From Gammaproteobacteria bacterium (GTDB lineage Bacteria; Pseudomonadota; Gammaproteobacteria; Pseudomonadales; Azotimanducaceae): a stretch of DNA of 64,000 bases. Positions 1 to 8,950 of the stretch are shown one piece after another. Numbering within the stretch: the stretch's first letter is position 1; each line of letters opens with the position of its first letter. The notes beneath the pieces were generated by a model that did no database searches, was not told the origin of the DNA, and saw only the letters and a program-made list of their open reading frames with translations. A program made the translations under genes and the position numbers. The stretch spans positions 1 to 64,000 of the forward strand of contig JAPPGA010000035.1 in assembly GCA_028821515.1 (NCBI GenBank). The letters are read 5' to 3'.

Positions 1-175
1 CGGTCACACTCAGATCGCGCCTCCGTTCAGGCTCATTTCTGTATGGGATTATGCTACTTGCGAACGGCGTGCCTTCGCGACGACCGCGCAGCCCTCGACT
101 TCAGGAAACGCTGGCGGCGCACCGTTCGATCGGAGCAAAATTGCCCCATTCCAGTTGGAGGTGTTTGCATCAACC

Positions 176-1630
176 ATGCATGGTGGACGCGGACTGACAT
201 CGGCGCCGGTCGTGGCGGCATGTATCGTCCTGTGGGCAGCGTCGTGCATGGCTCTCACTGCCTGTGACGGCGGGAGCGATGCCGTTGGTGCCCCCGTGGT
301 CGCCGGCGTCGACTCGCCGGACGAGGAGCTTGCGCAGTTCCTGGACGGCATGATCCAGAACGCCCGCTCGTTGCCGGATTCGGGGCTGATGCGGGGCCGC
401 CTGGCCATGGCTTATGAGAACAACCTGTTCCCGGAAGAGGCGCTGGTGAGCTACGCCCAGGCTGCCGCCCTCGCCGCGGGCGATTTTCGCTGGCCCTATT
501 TCAGTGCCCTGCTCAAGGGGAGACAGGGGCGCTACGAGGCGGCCCTCGATGACCTCGAGCGCGCGATCGCGATCGATGCCGGCTATGCCCCGGCCTGGCT
601 CTGGCGTGGCACCTGGCTGCTGGACCTGGAGCGACCGGGCGAGGCCGCGATGGCTTTTGAGCGGGCGGATGCCCTGGGGGCCGGGACGGAGGCGGCCTTT
701 GGAACGGCCCGGGTGCTGGTCGCCCAGGAGAAATACGCCGAGGCCGTCACCCTTCTCGACCCCCTGGCGCGGCAGTATCGCCATCCGTACATCTATCGCA
801 CACTTGGCTTTGCCTTGCGGGCGCTTGGCCGGGTGGAAGAGGCACGCACGGCCGTGGCACTGGGTCGATCCGCGGACCCGCTTTCCTGGAGGGACCCGCG
901 CGCCGCCGAAAAGGGAGCATTCGTCGGCGGCATCGGCCGATTCTCCTTTGCTCAGAACCTGCTGGGCGCGGGCAAGGTCGACGAGGCGCTTGCGATACTG
1001 GAGACGTTGCGCGGCGAGCAGCCGGACGAGACGTGCGGCGAGACAGGCCATGCGGCGACGCGCACCTGCGAGATCCTGAATGCGCTGAGCCTTGCTTATG
1101 TCCGGGCGGGCCGTGTGGATGAGGCGTTCGCCCTCGTGCAGCGGGGCCTCGCGATCAATCCCGATTTCTTCCCCTTTCACCTCAATGTCGCCGACCGTTA
1201 CCGCGGCCGACGTGAACTGGATAGCGCGCTCCGGCACATCGATCGAGCCATCGCGCTGAATCCCTCGCTCGGTTACGGCTACGAGCAGCGCGGGCGATTG
1301 CTCATCGGCCTGGGCCGAACCGACGAGGCCATGAAGGCCCTTGAGACGGCGGTGCGGCTTGCGCCGGAAAGACCCGTGACGCTGTTGTACCTGGGCATGG
1401 TCGAGGGCGAGCGAAAACGGTGGCCCCAGGCTGTCCAGTACCTGGAGCGCGCGGTTCGCCTGGACCCGCAATTCGCGGTCGGACACGCCTACCTGGCCCG
1501 GGCCTTGAGCGAAACCGGCCGAATCGATGAAGCCAGGCAGGCGTACTGGACAGCAAAAGAGCACAATGCTCCAGCCTATGAGCTTGAGGCGACGGAGCGG
1601 CGGTTAAAGGAACTGGAGTCTGCGCCCTGA
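176..1630 (+). CDS. TPR-repeat lipoprotein
   Basis: Predicted exported lipoprotein of about 484 residues made mostly of tetratricopeptide repeats. The N-terminus has a hydrophobic stretch ending in a lipobox-like LTAC, so it is probably anchored in a membrane facing the periplasm. Repeats with the TPR pattern (for example ALVSYAQAAALAAGD, AAMAFERADALG, ALRHIDRAIALNPS, AVQYLERAVRLDPQ) cover most of the chain. TPR proteins are protein-protein scaffolds, so no enzymatic role is inferred. I chose the ATG at 176; TTG at 155 in the same frame is possible and leaves the GGAGG at about 157 inside the gene. Its stop overlaps the start of the next gene (TGATG), so the two are translationally coupled. 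TPR proteins next to CRTAC1-like proteins are a recurrent pairing. Confidence 0.85.
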   Translation: MHGGRGLTSAPVVAACIVLWAASCMALTACDGGSDAVGAPVVAGVDSPDEELAQFLDGMIQNARSLPDSGLMRGRLAMAYENNLFPEEALVSYAQAAALAAGDFRWPYFSALLKGRQGRYEAALDDLERAIAIDAGYAPAWLWRGTWLLDLERPGEAAMAFERADALGAGTEAAFGTARVLVAQEKYAEAVTLLDPLARQYRHPYIYRTLGFALRALGRVEEARTAVALGRSADPLSWRDPRAAEKGAFVGGIGRFSFAQNLLGAGKVDEALAILETLRGEQPDETCGETGHAATRTCEILNALSLAYVRAGRVDEAFALVQRGLAINPDFFPFHLNVADRYRGRRELDSALRHIDRAIALNPSLGYGYEQRGRLLIGLGRTDEAMKALETAVRLAPERPVTLLYLGMVEGERKRWPQAVQYLERAVRLDPQFAVGHAYLARALSETGRIDEARQAYWTAKEHNAPAYELEATERRLKELESAP

Positions 1631-3306
1631 TGTTGGCGACTTATCGAGTCCGGATTGCGGGTGCCACCGGAATGGCTCTCCTGATGTCATTCGTATCGGC
1701 GTGCTCGCAATCCGGCGTGCAGGACGGCCCGTGGTTCAGCGAAGAGGCGCAACAACGCGGGATCGACTTCGAGCACCGGTCGGGCTACGCGGACCGGCCC
1801 CTGCTGCCGGAGATCCTTGTCGGTGGCGCGGCGCTGGCCGACTTCGACGGCGACGGGGACCTGGACGCGTACCTGGTCCAGAGCGGCCGGATCGGGTCGG
1901 AAAACGCTGACGCGCCGAACCGGTTGTACCTGAACCGCGGCGACGGGTACTTCGAAGAGGCGCCGGAAGCGTCGGGTGCCGACGATCGGGGCTACGGCAT
2001 GGGTGCTACCGCAGGCGACTACGACAACGACGGCGATGTCGACCTGTACGTCACCAACTATGGACCGAACGTTCTGTATCGCAACGATGGCGCGGGCGGA
2101 TTCGAGGACGTGTCGCGTGCGGCGGGCGTCGACGATCCGGGCTGGGGGAGCGCGGCCGCCTTCCTGGACCTGGACGCGGACGGCGACCTGGACCTGTTCG
2201 TCGTCAACTACATGAACTGGACGCCGGAAATCGAGCGGGACTGCTACGTGCGCGGAGCCATCACGTATTGCGGTCCCGGACAGTACGCCCTTCCGGCCAT
2301 GGACCGGCTGTACCGGAATGACGGCGACGGCACGTTCACGGACATCACCTACGATGCTGGCATCAACGTGGCCTTCGGCAACGGACTGGGCATTGCGGGC
2401 GCGGACTTCAATCGCGACGGACTCACGGATCTATTCGTCGCCAACGACATGCTGGTCAACCAACTGTGGCTGAACCGGGGGAACATGCGCTTCGAGGACG
2501 AGTCTTTGTTCTGGGGCTGCGCCGTGGATGAGCATGGCATCGAAAAGGCCGGGATGGGCGTCGCCGCTGTGGATTTCGACAACGACGACGATACCGATCT
2601 ACTGGTCGTGAACATGGAGCAGCAGACCGACTCCTTTTTCCGCAACGAGGGCAGCTATTTCGTCGATGCCACGCGGGTCGTGGGGCTCGGCGCGTCGAGC
2701 CTGCGGCATACGCGCTTCGGCGTGGCGCTGGTGGACTTCGACAACGACGGCCGCCTCGATCTCTACGAGTCGAACGGCCGAATCGAGTCGCCGGATCCCT
2801 CGGTCCTGCAGAATTTCGCGGAGCCCAACACGCTGTATCGCGGCACGTTTGAATCAACCTCGTTCCGATTCGAGGAAGTTGCGCCCCAGGGTGGCGTCAA
2901 CCCGCCGCTGCTGCACACCAGCCGCGGTCTCGCGGTTGGCGACGTGGACAACGACGGTGGCGTTGACCTCCTGGTCGTGAATCGTGATGCCGCGCCATAC
3001 CTCTTGATGAACCGGGTTGAGCGAGGCAATTGGGTCCGATTCGAGGTGCGCACGGCCACCGGACGTGACGCCCACGGAGCGAGCGTTTCGGCAACGGTCG
3101 GAGACATCCGCATGCGCCGGGATGTGCAGCCGGGCGCCAGCTACCTGGCTTCAAGCGACCCGCGGGTGCACTTTGGTTTGGGCGCGGAGGCCTGGGTCGA
3201 GGAGGCTACCGTCATCTGGCCGGGCGGGGAGAAGGAAGCCTTCGGAGGTTTCGAAGCGGGACGCACATATCGTCTGACTCGAGGCCGCGGCAGCCCGGTG
3301 GAATAA
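1630..3306 (+). CDS. CRTAC1-like FG-GAP/VCBS repeat protein with ASPIC/UnbV C-terminus
   Basis: 558-residue exported protein. A signal sequence with lipobox-like FVSAC is followed by repeated FG-GAP/VCBS motifs with calcium-binding acidic loops (DFDGDGDLDAYL, DYDNDGDVDLYV, DLDADGDLDLFV, DFNRDGLTDLFV, DFDNDDDTDLLV, DVDNDGGVDLLV), consistent with a beta-propeller. The last ~70 residues (GASVSATVGD to GGFEAGRTYRLTRG) match the ASPIC/UnbV domain. The start ATG overlaps the stop of the upstream TPR gene, so this is a two-gene operon. The family is extracellular or periplasmic; biochemical function is unknown, and binding of carbohydrate or protein ligands is only inference. Confidence 0.85.
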   Translation: MLATYRVRIAGATGMALLMSFVSACSQSGVQDGPWFSEEAQQRGIDFEHRSGYADRPLLPEILVGGAALADFDGDGDLDAYLVQSGRIGSENADAPNRLYLNRGDGYFEEAPEASGADDRGYGMGATAGDYDNDGDVDLYVTNYGPNVLYRNDGAGGFEDVSRAAGVDDPGWGSAAAFLDLDADGDLDLFVVNYMNWTPEIERDCYVRGAITYCGPGQYALPAMDRLYRNDGDGTFTDITYDAGINVAFGNGLGIAGADFNRDGLTDLFVANDMLVNQLWLNRGNMRFEDESLFWGCAVDEHGIEKAGMGVAAVDFDNDDDTDLLVVNMEQQTDSFFRNEGSYFVDATRVVGLGASSLRHTRFGVALVDFDNDGRLDLYESNGRIESPDPSVLQNFAEPNTLYRGTFESTSFRFEEVAPQGGVNPPLLHTSRGLAVGDVDNDGGVDLLVVNRDAAPYLLMNRVERGNWVRFEVRTATGRDAHGASVSATVGDIRMRRDVQPGASYLASSDPRVHFGLGAEAWVEEATVIWPGGEKEAFGGFEAGRTYRLTRGRGSPVE

Positions 3307-3331
3307 CCTCGTCCGGCGAATGGTCCCGGAT

Positions 3332-4234
3332 TCAGGAATCCGAATCGAATACGTCGTCGAGCGTGCCAGCGTCCAGCACCCTGTCGGCCAATGTCTCCAG
3401 TTCGCCTGCGGACGCTTCGTTCAGCCGTCGGGTGATTTCGGGGGACAGGAGGCCGAATCGCCTCTGGAGCAGTCGCTCCAGCACCGCCCGCTCCCCCTCG
3501 ACGCGACCTTGCTGCATGCCTTCGTCGCGGGCTCTCTGGAACATTCCTGCCATCGTTGCACCCTCACTCGGGATATTGTCGTCGATAGCGACTGCGCTCA
3601 TTTTCGGTCAGGCCAGCATAGATGTCGATGAAGTCGATGTACTTTTCCCGCAGGTCGCTGTCCTGCTCCAGCGCGAGCACACCACGAACCGCCTGTGCGT
3701 AAACCTCAACCTTGCCGTCCTCGGGAATGTTCATGTTCGGTAGATTCACCCGAGCCACCAGGTTGTCGCTGTCCCACCAGCGCTCGGCGGACATCTCTGC
3801 GATCTTGCAGCTCAGGTAGTCGAATGTCAGATAGGTGCGGCGCTCCGTGCCCAGGACGAGCGCCAGTGGCGCGGCGTTGGCGTCGCGCAGGAAAATTGCG
3901 ACCGGCACCACGCGGTCCGTGTCGAACATGTCGGCGAGGTCGAGGCAGTAGTGGGCCAGCCGGCGCAGGTTGAATCTCCGCGAGTCGGACTCTTCTTCCA
4001 GCACGAAAAGGACCGCTTCGCGACGACCTTCGGCCCACTCCACGAGGAGCGGCGTATCGAGCTCGCGGAAGCGTTCGCGGAGACGTTCCTGGAGCTGTTC
4101 CTGTCGAATCGGAATGATCCGTGCGTCGTCTTGTTCCAGAGGCGCTTCATCGCCGCCGAAGAACGCAAGTGCGTCACGTGGATGTCGATGATCAGGTTCT
4201 TGAAGTTCTGGTCGTGGCTGACCTCGTCCGCCAT
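3332..4234 (-). pseudogene. Rpn/YhgA-like PD-(D/E)XK family protein, frameshifted
   Basis: Three overlapping reading frames on the minus strand together spell one Rpn-family (recombination-promoting nuclease / transposase-like) protein. The N-terminus MADEVSHDQNFKNLI is in one frame (4234 down to ~4185), the central part (HPRDALAFFGGDEAP through WAEGRREAVLFVLEEE to RRQYPE) in a second, and the C-terminus (EGATMAGMFQRARDEG to TLDDVFDSDS) in a third. One base appears missing near 4183-4185, and one T appears inserted near 3565-3568, where it creates the TGA stop. Joining the frames restores a full-length protein of about 300 residues. A sequencing error cannot be excluded for either site. No partner genes are nearby. 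Confidence 0.75.
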
Positions 4235-4379
4235 ACGCTGCGCCTGTACCAGTTCTCTCTCAGGATGGGGCAAACGCGTGAGGATGCGCTACGGGTGATC
4301 GCCGAAAGTTGCGTAGGCAAACGTCCCTGCGAGGATCTTCCCAAGCGGTGGCGCCCAGGACGCAAGAGATGCCGGGCGG

Positions 4380-5159
4380 CTAGAGCTTCCAGGCGAACAG
4401 GGCCTGCACGGCGCTCTCGTCGGTGGCGCCGTCCCCCAGCTTGTTCATCCAGAACTGGTATTCGATGCCGAGCGCGAAGCGATCGTTCGGGTTCCAGCGC
4501 AACTGCGGCTGCGCCAGGATCCAGGCCTCAACCTGGCCGCCGAATTCGTTGCGGCGTTCCCCGACGTACTCGACATGGCCCTCGATGCTGAAGTTCGACT
4601 CGCCGATCGTGAATGGCCTCGCGAAGTTGAAGTCGACCATGAAAGTATCGTCTTCACTCGGCGCGCCTCCCGATGCGGCCCCCGCGCTGTCGTCGATGTA
4701 GGCCGCGATGTCGAGATTCGCGAACGCGAAGCCGGGAAGGTCGAGGGACAGGCGCAGGCCGGGGAGGTACTTCCGAACGTTGGCGTCGTCGGCCCAGTTG
4801 ACCCCAAGGAAGAGGCCGACGTCCGAAACGGACCCCGCGCGCATTTTCTTTCCGCGGATCTTGCCGAGACTGAAGTTCGAGTACCACTCGCTGTATAGAT
4901 CCGAGTCCTGGAACCCCGGATCGCGGGCGTCGAGCACGTCGGCGAAGAAAAAGTTGTCGCCGTATTTCCATCCGCTTGCATGCTGTAGCGTGTAGATGAG
5001 ATGGACTGAATCGCCGCCTCCCGCGAAGGTCGGGATGTCCAGGTTGCCGTACTGGAGTTGCAGTTCGGTATTGCTCCATTGGACGGCGTGGACAGAGACG
5101 GATGCAACGCCTGCGAGAAGCAACATGACCGCTCTGCTACGGCGTTTTGGCGCGACCAT
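4380..5159 (-). CDS. Tsx-like nucleoside-specific outer-membrane channel (putative)
   Basis: 259-residue protein with a clear signal peptide (MVAPKRRSRAVMLLLAGVA, cleavage after VHA). It then has alternating amphipathic beta strands and ends in LFAWKL, as expected for a small outer-membrane beta barrel. The opening WSNTELQLQYGNLD and the GFQDSDLYSEWYSNFSLGK region resemble Tsx/OmpK-type nucleoside channels. Substrate specificity is inferred from that resemblance only. It stands alone; the next gene upstream in the same direction starts beyond a structured repeat. A nucleoside hydrolase is encoded 16 kb away (21101), which would fit nucleoside salvage, but no operon links them. Confidence 0.65.
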   Translation of the reverse strand: MVAPKRRSRAVMLLLAGVASVSVHAVQWSNTELQLQYGNLDIPTFAGGGDSVHLIYTLQHASGWKYGDNFFFADVLDARDPGFQDSDLYSEWYSNFSLGKIRGKKMRAGSVSDVGLFLGVNWADDANVRKYLPGLRLSLDLPGFAFANLDIAAYIDDSAGAASGGAPSEDDTFMVDFNFARPFTIGESNFSIEGHVEYVGERRNEFGGQVEAWILAQPQLRWNPNDRFALGIEYQFWMNKLGDGATDESAVQALFAWKL

Positions 5160-5183
5160 CGTTCACTCGGTCAGTCTTCCATG

Positions 5184-5266
5184 GAAGTATGCCTTCGGCG
5201 ACGGGGAAAATTCCGGCACTTCCTTACGCGTCAGCGGTCGGGGAAGCTCCCCCGGCTGAGGGCTCC
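5184..5266 (-). repeat. Dispersed structured repeat, copy 1
   Basis: An 83 bp block between the channel gene and the MFS gene. Read on the minus strand it matches, with few differences, the block at 31273-31356 on the plus strand. It can fold into an inner CGGGG/CCCCG hairpin within a TCAGC/GCTGA stem, followed by a second stem GAAGT/ACTTC. Both copies are intergenic. This looks like a REP/BIME-type or otherwise structured intergenic element. Confidence 0.6.
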
Positions 5267-5277
5267 TGAATGTCAGT

Positions 5278-6483
5278 CTATCGGTTCCTGTGCGTTTCCG
5301 GGGCGATGAAGGCGAACAGCATTGTCACGAGCAGAAGTGCTGCCGCCGAAGTCCAGAGAGGCGCGTCGAGGCCGGCTGCGTCGCCCAGCCAACCGAGAAG
5401 GATCGGTCCCACCACGTAGCCGATGTCGCTGATCGTCCGGTAGGAACTCATGGCCGCCGCGTTCAAACCGGGCGGCGCGGAGTCGGCTGCGTATGCAGAT
5501 GGCGCGGCGGCGCTGGCCGCGCTCGCGCCTCCCCATATGGCACATGCGAGCAGAAACCACGCGTATTCGGGCGCCAGGCTGAAGCAGAGCATGGACAGGC
5601 TGGTGAGCAGGGTCGTGGGCACGATGACGGCCTTGCGGCCGTAGCGGTCCACGAGCGCGCCCGCGGGATAGGTGACTGCAAGCCCGATGACGCTGCCGAG
5701 CGCGAGGCCGAAACCGATGTCGCTCGGATCCAGCCCAAGGCGATCCCGTGCGATCACCGGCACGATGCTGAACAGTGCGCCGGTTCGTGCCGCCGCACCG
5801 GTCAGGCTCATGAGACACACGAGCAGGAAACCGGCGTTACGGGCGAGTGTCAGCATTTGACGTCGAAACGGCAGGACCGGAGTGCTTTCGCCCCGTTCCG
5901 TGGTAGCCATGTCGCGCGTTTCGGCCACGCCGAACCAGGCGATGGCGGCGACGATGGCGCTGGCGATGCCGTAGACCAGGAACGGCGCCTCCAGCCCGAA
6001 CCGTTCGGCCAGGTAGCCCCCGGGGAGGGGACCGATGCCGACGGCGAACAGGAATACGCCCTGGTAGATGGAAAGCGTGCGGCCGCGCGTCGAGGCACGG
6101 GTGATGTCGGCAAGCACGATCAGGCCGGCGGTCAGCACGACACCGGCGCCGGCGCCGGAGACGAATCGTGCCAGCACCAGTTCCACGTAGCTTCCCGCCA
6201 GGGCTGACCACAGGTTGCCGAAAGCGGACAGCGCGCCGCCGATGGCCAGGGCGTTGCGCCTGCCGAGCCGGTCTGCCACCTGGCCGGTGGGCACCGCGAG
6301 CAGGAATCGTGCGAGGCCGTACACGGCGATCGTCGCGCCGATGGCCACCTGGGGCACGCCGAACGACTGCGCGTAGAGGGGAAGCACCGGGATCACTGCG
6401 CCAAATCCGAGCTGGTTCACGGCGATCAGCGCGCACATCCACGCGAGGATGGTGCGGGGGGACTGCTTCGGTTGCGAATTCAT
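5278..6483 (-). CDS. MFS transporter
   Basis: 401-residue major facilitator superfamily permease in the inner membrane with about 12 hydrophobic segments. The region after TM2 has the MFS loop signature (GQVADRLGRRNALAIGG), and the pseudo-symmetric second half has GALVDRYGRKAVIVP. The start is placed at the ATG of MNSQPKQSPRTILAW (6483) because upstream in-frame residues are not membrane-like and this position leaves a normal intergenic region before the divergent gene at 6666. Substrate cannot be told from sequence; the family resembles drug/metabolite exporters. Confidence 0.85.
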   Translation of the reverse strand: MNSQPKQSPRTILAWMCALIAVNQLGFGAVIPVLPLYAQSFGVPQVAIGATIAVYGLARFLLAVPTGQVADRLGRRNALAIGGALSAFGNLWSALAGSYVELVLARFVSGAGAGVVLTAGLIVLADITRASTRGRTLSIYQGVFLFAVGIGPLPGGYLAERFGLEAPFLVYGIASAIVAAIAWFGVAETRDMATTERGESTPVLPFRRQMLTLARNAGFLLVCLMSLTGAAARTGALFSIVPVIARDRLGLDPSDIGFGLALGSVIGLAVTYPAGALVDRYGRKAVIVPTTLLTSLSMLCFSLAPEYAWFLLACAIWGGASAASAAAPSAYAADSAPPGLNAAAMSSYRTISDIGYVVGPILLGWLGDAAGLDAPLWTSAAALLLVTMLFAFIAPETHRNR

Positions 6484-6665
6484 GCGGTCGACGTGTGCCC
6501 CGTACCCCGGGATGGCCGGGGCGTCTGTCGCCGGCGGCCAGGGACTGGTGAAGAGCGCGCCGTAGCTTATCCGATGCCCGCGCGTCGCCAACAGCGGCGG
6601 GTCCGCCAGTTCGCTGGCGCGCTGTGGCATCATTATGTGTCTACCCAACTGGCAAGTGAGCACCA

Positions 6666-8903
6666 ATGAGCGAAGCTATCGACTTTCGATACGTGGGAAC
6701 GCGACCCGTCAGACCGGACGGCGTCGACAAGGTCACCGGACGCGCGAACTATGGCGCGGATTTCAGCCTTCCGGGGATGATCCAGGGCCGCGTCCTGAGG
6801 AGCCCCCATGCCCACGCGCGAATCTTGAGCATCGATACGAGCAGGGCGCTCGCCATGGATGGTGTGATGGCGGTTGTCACCGGAGACGATTTGCCGGCGC
6901 TCGCCGAGGTTCGGGATGCGGATCTTGCCGTCAATGTCATAGCTCGCGACCGAGTGCTGTACCACGGCCATGCGGTGGCTGCAGTGGCCGCGGCCTCGAC
7001 ATCCATCGCCGACGCCGCGCTGGAAGCCATCGAAGTGGAATACGAGGTGCTGCCGGCATTGATGTCGCTGGAAGAGGCGATCGCTCCGGACGCGCCGCTG
7101 ATACACGACGACATCTATACCCAGGGTTTGCCTGAGACGCCGACCAGGCCTTCGAACATTCCGCAGAAGTACATGCTGTCCGGAGGCGACCTCGAAGCTG
7201 GATTCGAAGCGGCAGACCTCATAGTCGAGGGCGAGTACACGACGCCTACGGTGCACCAGGGCTACATCGAGCCGCACGCCTGCGTCGCCAACATCAACGA
7301 AGAGGGACGGGCAACGGTGTGGTGCTCAACCCAGGGCCACTTCGGCGTACGCGGCTCCGTGGCCGGGGTGCTCGGAATGGAAGTGTCGAAGATCAAGGTC
7401 ATACCCAGTGAGATCGGCGGCGGTTTCGGCGGCAAGCTCACGCTGTACCTGGAGCCGCTGGCCGTGGTGATGTCCCGGCAATCGGGGCGTCCCGTGAAGA
7501 TGGTGATGACGCGCGAGGAAGTATTCCGCGCCTCGGGTCCGGTGTCGGCGACGCGCTCGCGCGTCAGGATCGGCGCGAAACGCGACGGTACGTTGACGGC
7601 GATGCAGGCGGAGCTGTGGTACGAGGCGGGCGCCTATCGGGGCGGCGGACCCATGCGGCCCGGCTGCATGTGCATCTTTGCGGGATACACCTGTCCGAAC
7701 TTCCTCATCGAGGGCTACACCGTGGTGGTCAACAAGCCCAAGGTCGCCGCGTACCGGGCGCCAGGTTCGCCGCAGTCGAACTTCGCCGGGGAATCGACGC
7801 TGGACGAACTGGCCAGGCAGCTTGGCATGGACCCCATCGAGTTGCGGCTCAAGAACGCCGTCAGCGAGGGCAGCCAGTCGACGTACGGGCCGAGGTTCTC
7901 CAAGGTGGGCCTCAAGGAGTGTCTCGAGGCGGCCCGGCGGCATCCGAACTACGCCGCCAAGCTGGGCGAGGACGAGGGCCGCGGCGTTGCCGTGGGCTTC
8001 TGGTTCAACGGCGGCAACCAGTCGTCGGCCGAAGTGCTGGTGAACGAGAACGGCACAGTGACGGTAGTGGAGGGCAATCCCGATATCGGCGGCTCGCGCG
8101 CGTCCATGGCGCTGCAATGCGCCGAGACACTGGGCATCCCCTACGAGGATATCCAGGTGGTGGTGGCCGATACCGAGAGTGTCGGTTTCAACAACGCCAC
8201 CGGCGGCAGCCGGACGACCTTCGCTACGGGAATGGCGGTGATCGAGGCATCGCGCAAGGTCATCGCCGAACTAAGGGAACGCGCTGCGGCCACCTGGGAT
8301 GTGGATGTCGAGCAGGTTGACTGGATCGATGGCTGCGCGGTGCCGAAGCCGGGCGCCAACGTGGATGTCGAACCGCTCGCGCTGCGCGAGATCGCCGGTG
8401 ACATGGCGCGAACCGGAGGACCGATCAACGCGGCGGCATCCCTCAACGCGCAGGGCCCGGGACCCGCGTTTTCGGTGAATGTTGCCGATGTCCGGATCGA
8501 TCGCGACACCGGCAAGACCGACGTGTTGCGGTTCACGGCCGTCCAGGATGCGGGCAAGGCCGTGCACCCGGACTACGTCGAAGGCCAGATGCAGGGCGGG
8601 GCGGCGCAGGGCATAGGCTGGGCGTTGAACGAGGAGTACATCTGGGACTCGGAAGGCCGGCTGGATAACGCGGGGTTCCTGGACTATCGCGTCCCGGTAG
8701 CATCGGACCTCCCGATGATCGATACGCACATCGTCGAGGTCGCCAATCCCACCCATCCGTTCGGTGTGCGGGGATGTGGCGAGACGCCGATCGTGGCGCC
8801 GCTGGCGGCGACAGCGAACGCGGTTCGGGGGGCGGCGGGGGTGCGCGTGCACGACCTGCCGATTTCGCCTCCGCGCCTGTTGGCGGCGTTGTCGGAGGAC
8901 TGA
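6666..8903 (+). CDS. Xanthine dehydrogenase/CO dehydrogenase family molybdopterin-binding subunit (orphan)
   Basis: 745-residue large subunit of a molybdenum hydroxylase. The N-terminal a/b hammerhead domain (VTGRANYGADFSLPGMIQG) is followed by the molybdopterin-binding domain with IGGGFGGKLTLYLEP near residues 240-260, AAYRAPGSPQSNF, and the active-site glutamate context VRGCGETPIVAPLAA near the C-terminus. Enzymes of this family hydroxylate aldehydes, purines, aromatic heterocycles or CO. The partner FAD subunit and [2Fe-2S] subunit that normally complete the enzyme are absent from both flanks, so the electron-transfer partners must be elsewhere or the gene is an orphan. It is transcribed divergently from the MFS gene. 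Confidence 0.85.
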   Translation: MSEAIDFRYVGTRPVRPDGVDKVTGRANYGADFSLPGMIQGRVLRSPHAHARILSIDTSRALAMDGVMAVVTGDDLPALAEVRDADLAVNVIARDRVLYHGHAVAAVAAASTSIADAALEAIEVEYEVLPALMSLEEAIAPDAPLIHDDIYTQGLPETPTRPSNIPQKYMLSGGDLEAGFEAADLIVEGEYTTPTVHQGYIEPHACVANINEEGRATVWCSTQGHFGVRGSVAGVLGMEVSKIKVIPSEIGGGFGGKLTLYLEPLAVVMSRQSGRPVKMVMTREEVFRASGPVSATRSRVRIGAKRDGTLTAMQAELWYEAGAYRGGGPMRPGCMCIFAGYTCPNFLIEGYTVVVNKPKVAAYRAPGSPQSNFAGESTLDELARQLGMDPIELRLKNAVSEGSQSTYGPRFSKVGLKECLEAARRHPNYAAKLGEDEGRGVAVGFWFNGGNQSSAEVLVNENGTVTVVEGNPDIGGSRASMALQCAETLGIPYEDIQVVVADTESVGFNNATGGSRTTFATGMAVIEASRKVIAELRERAAATWDVDVEQVDWIDGCAVPKPGANVDVEPLALREIAGDMARTGGPINAAASLNAQGPGPAFSVNVADVRIDRDTGKTDVLRFTAVQDAGKAVHPDYVEGQMQGGAAQGIGWALNEEYIWDSEGRLDNAGFLDYRVPVASDLPMIDTHIVEVANPTHPFGVRGCGETPIVAPLAATANAVRGAAGVRVHDLPISPPRLLAALSED

Positions 8904-8950
8904 TCGGAGGTCTCCGGATTCATTTGCCGAGGTCGGGCCAGCGCATCCGA

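Noticed and set aside
170..1564. Long minus-strand open frame opposite the TPR gene
   Set aside because: It mirrors the TPR gene and shows no domain or signal; high-GC genes commonly leave the opposite strand open. The same reasoning removes the long antisense frames opposite the molybdenum hydroxylase, SDR, acyl-CoA synthetase, E1/E2 and ABC genes.
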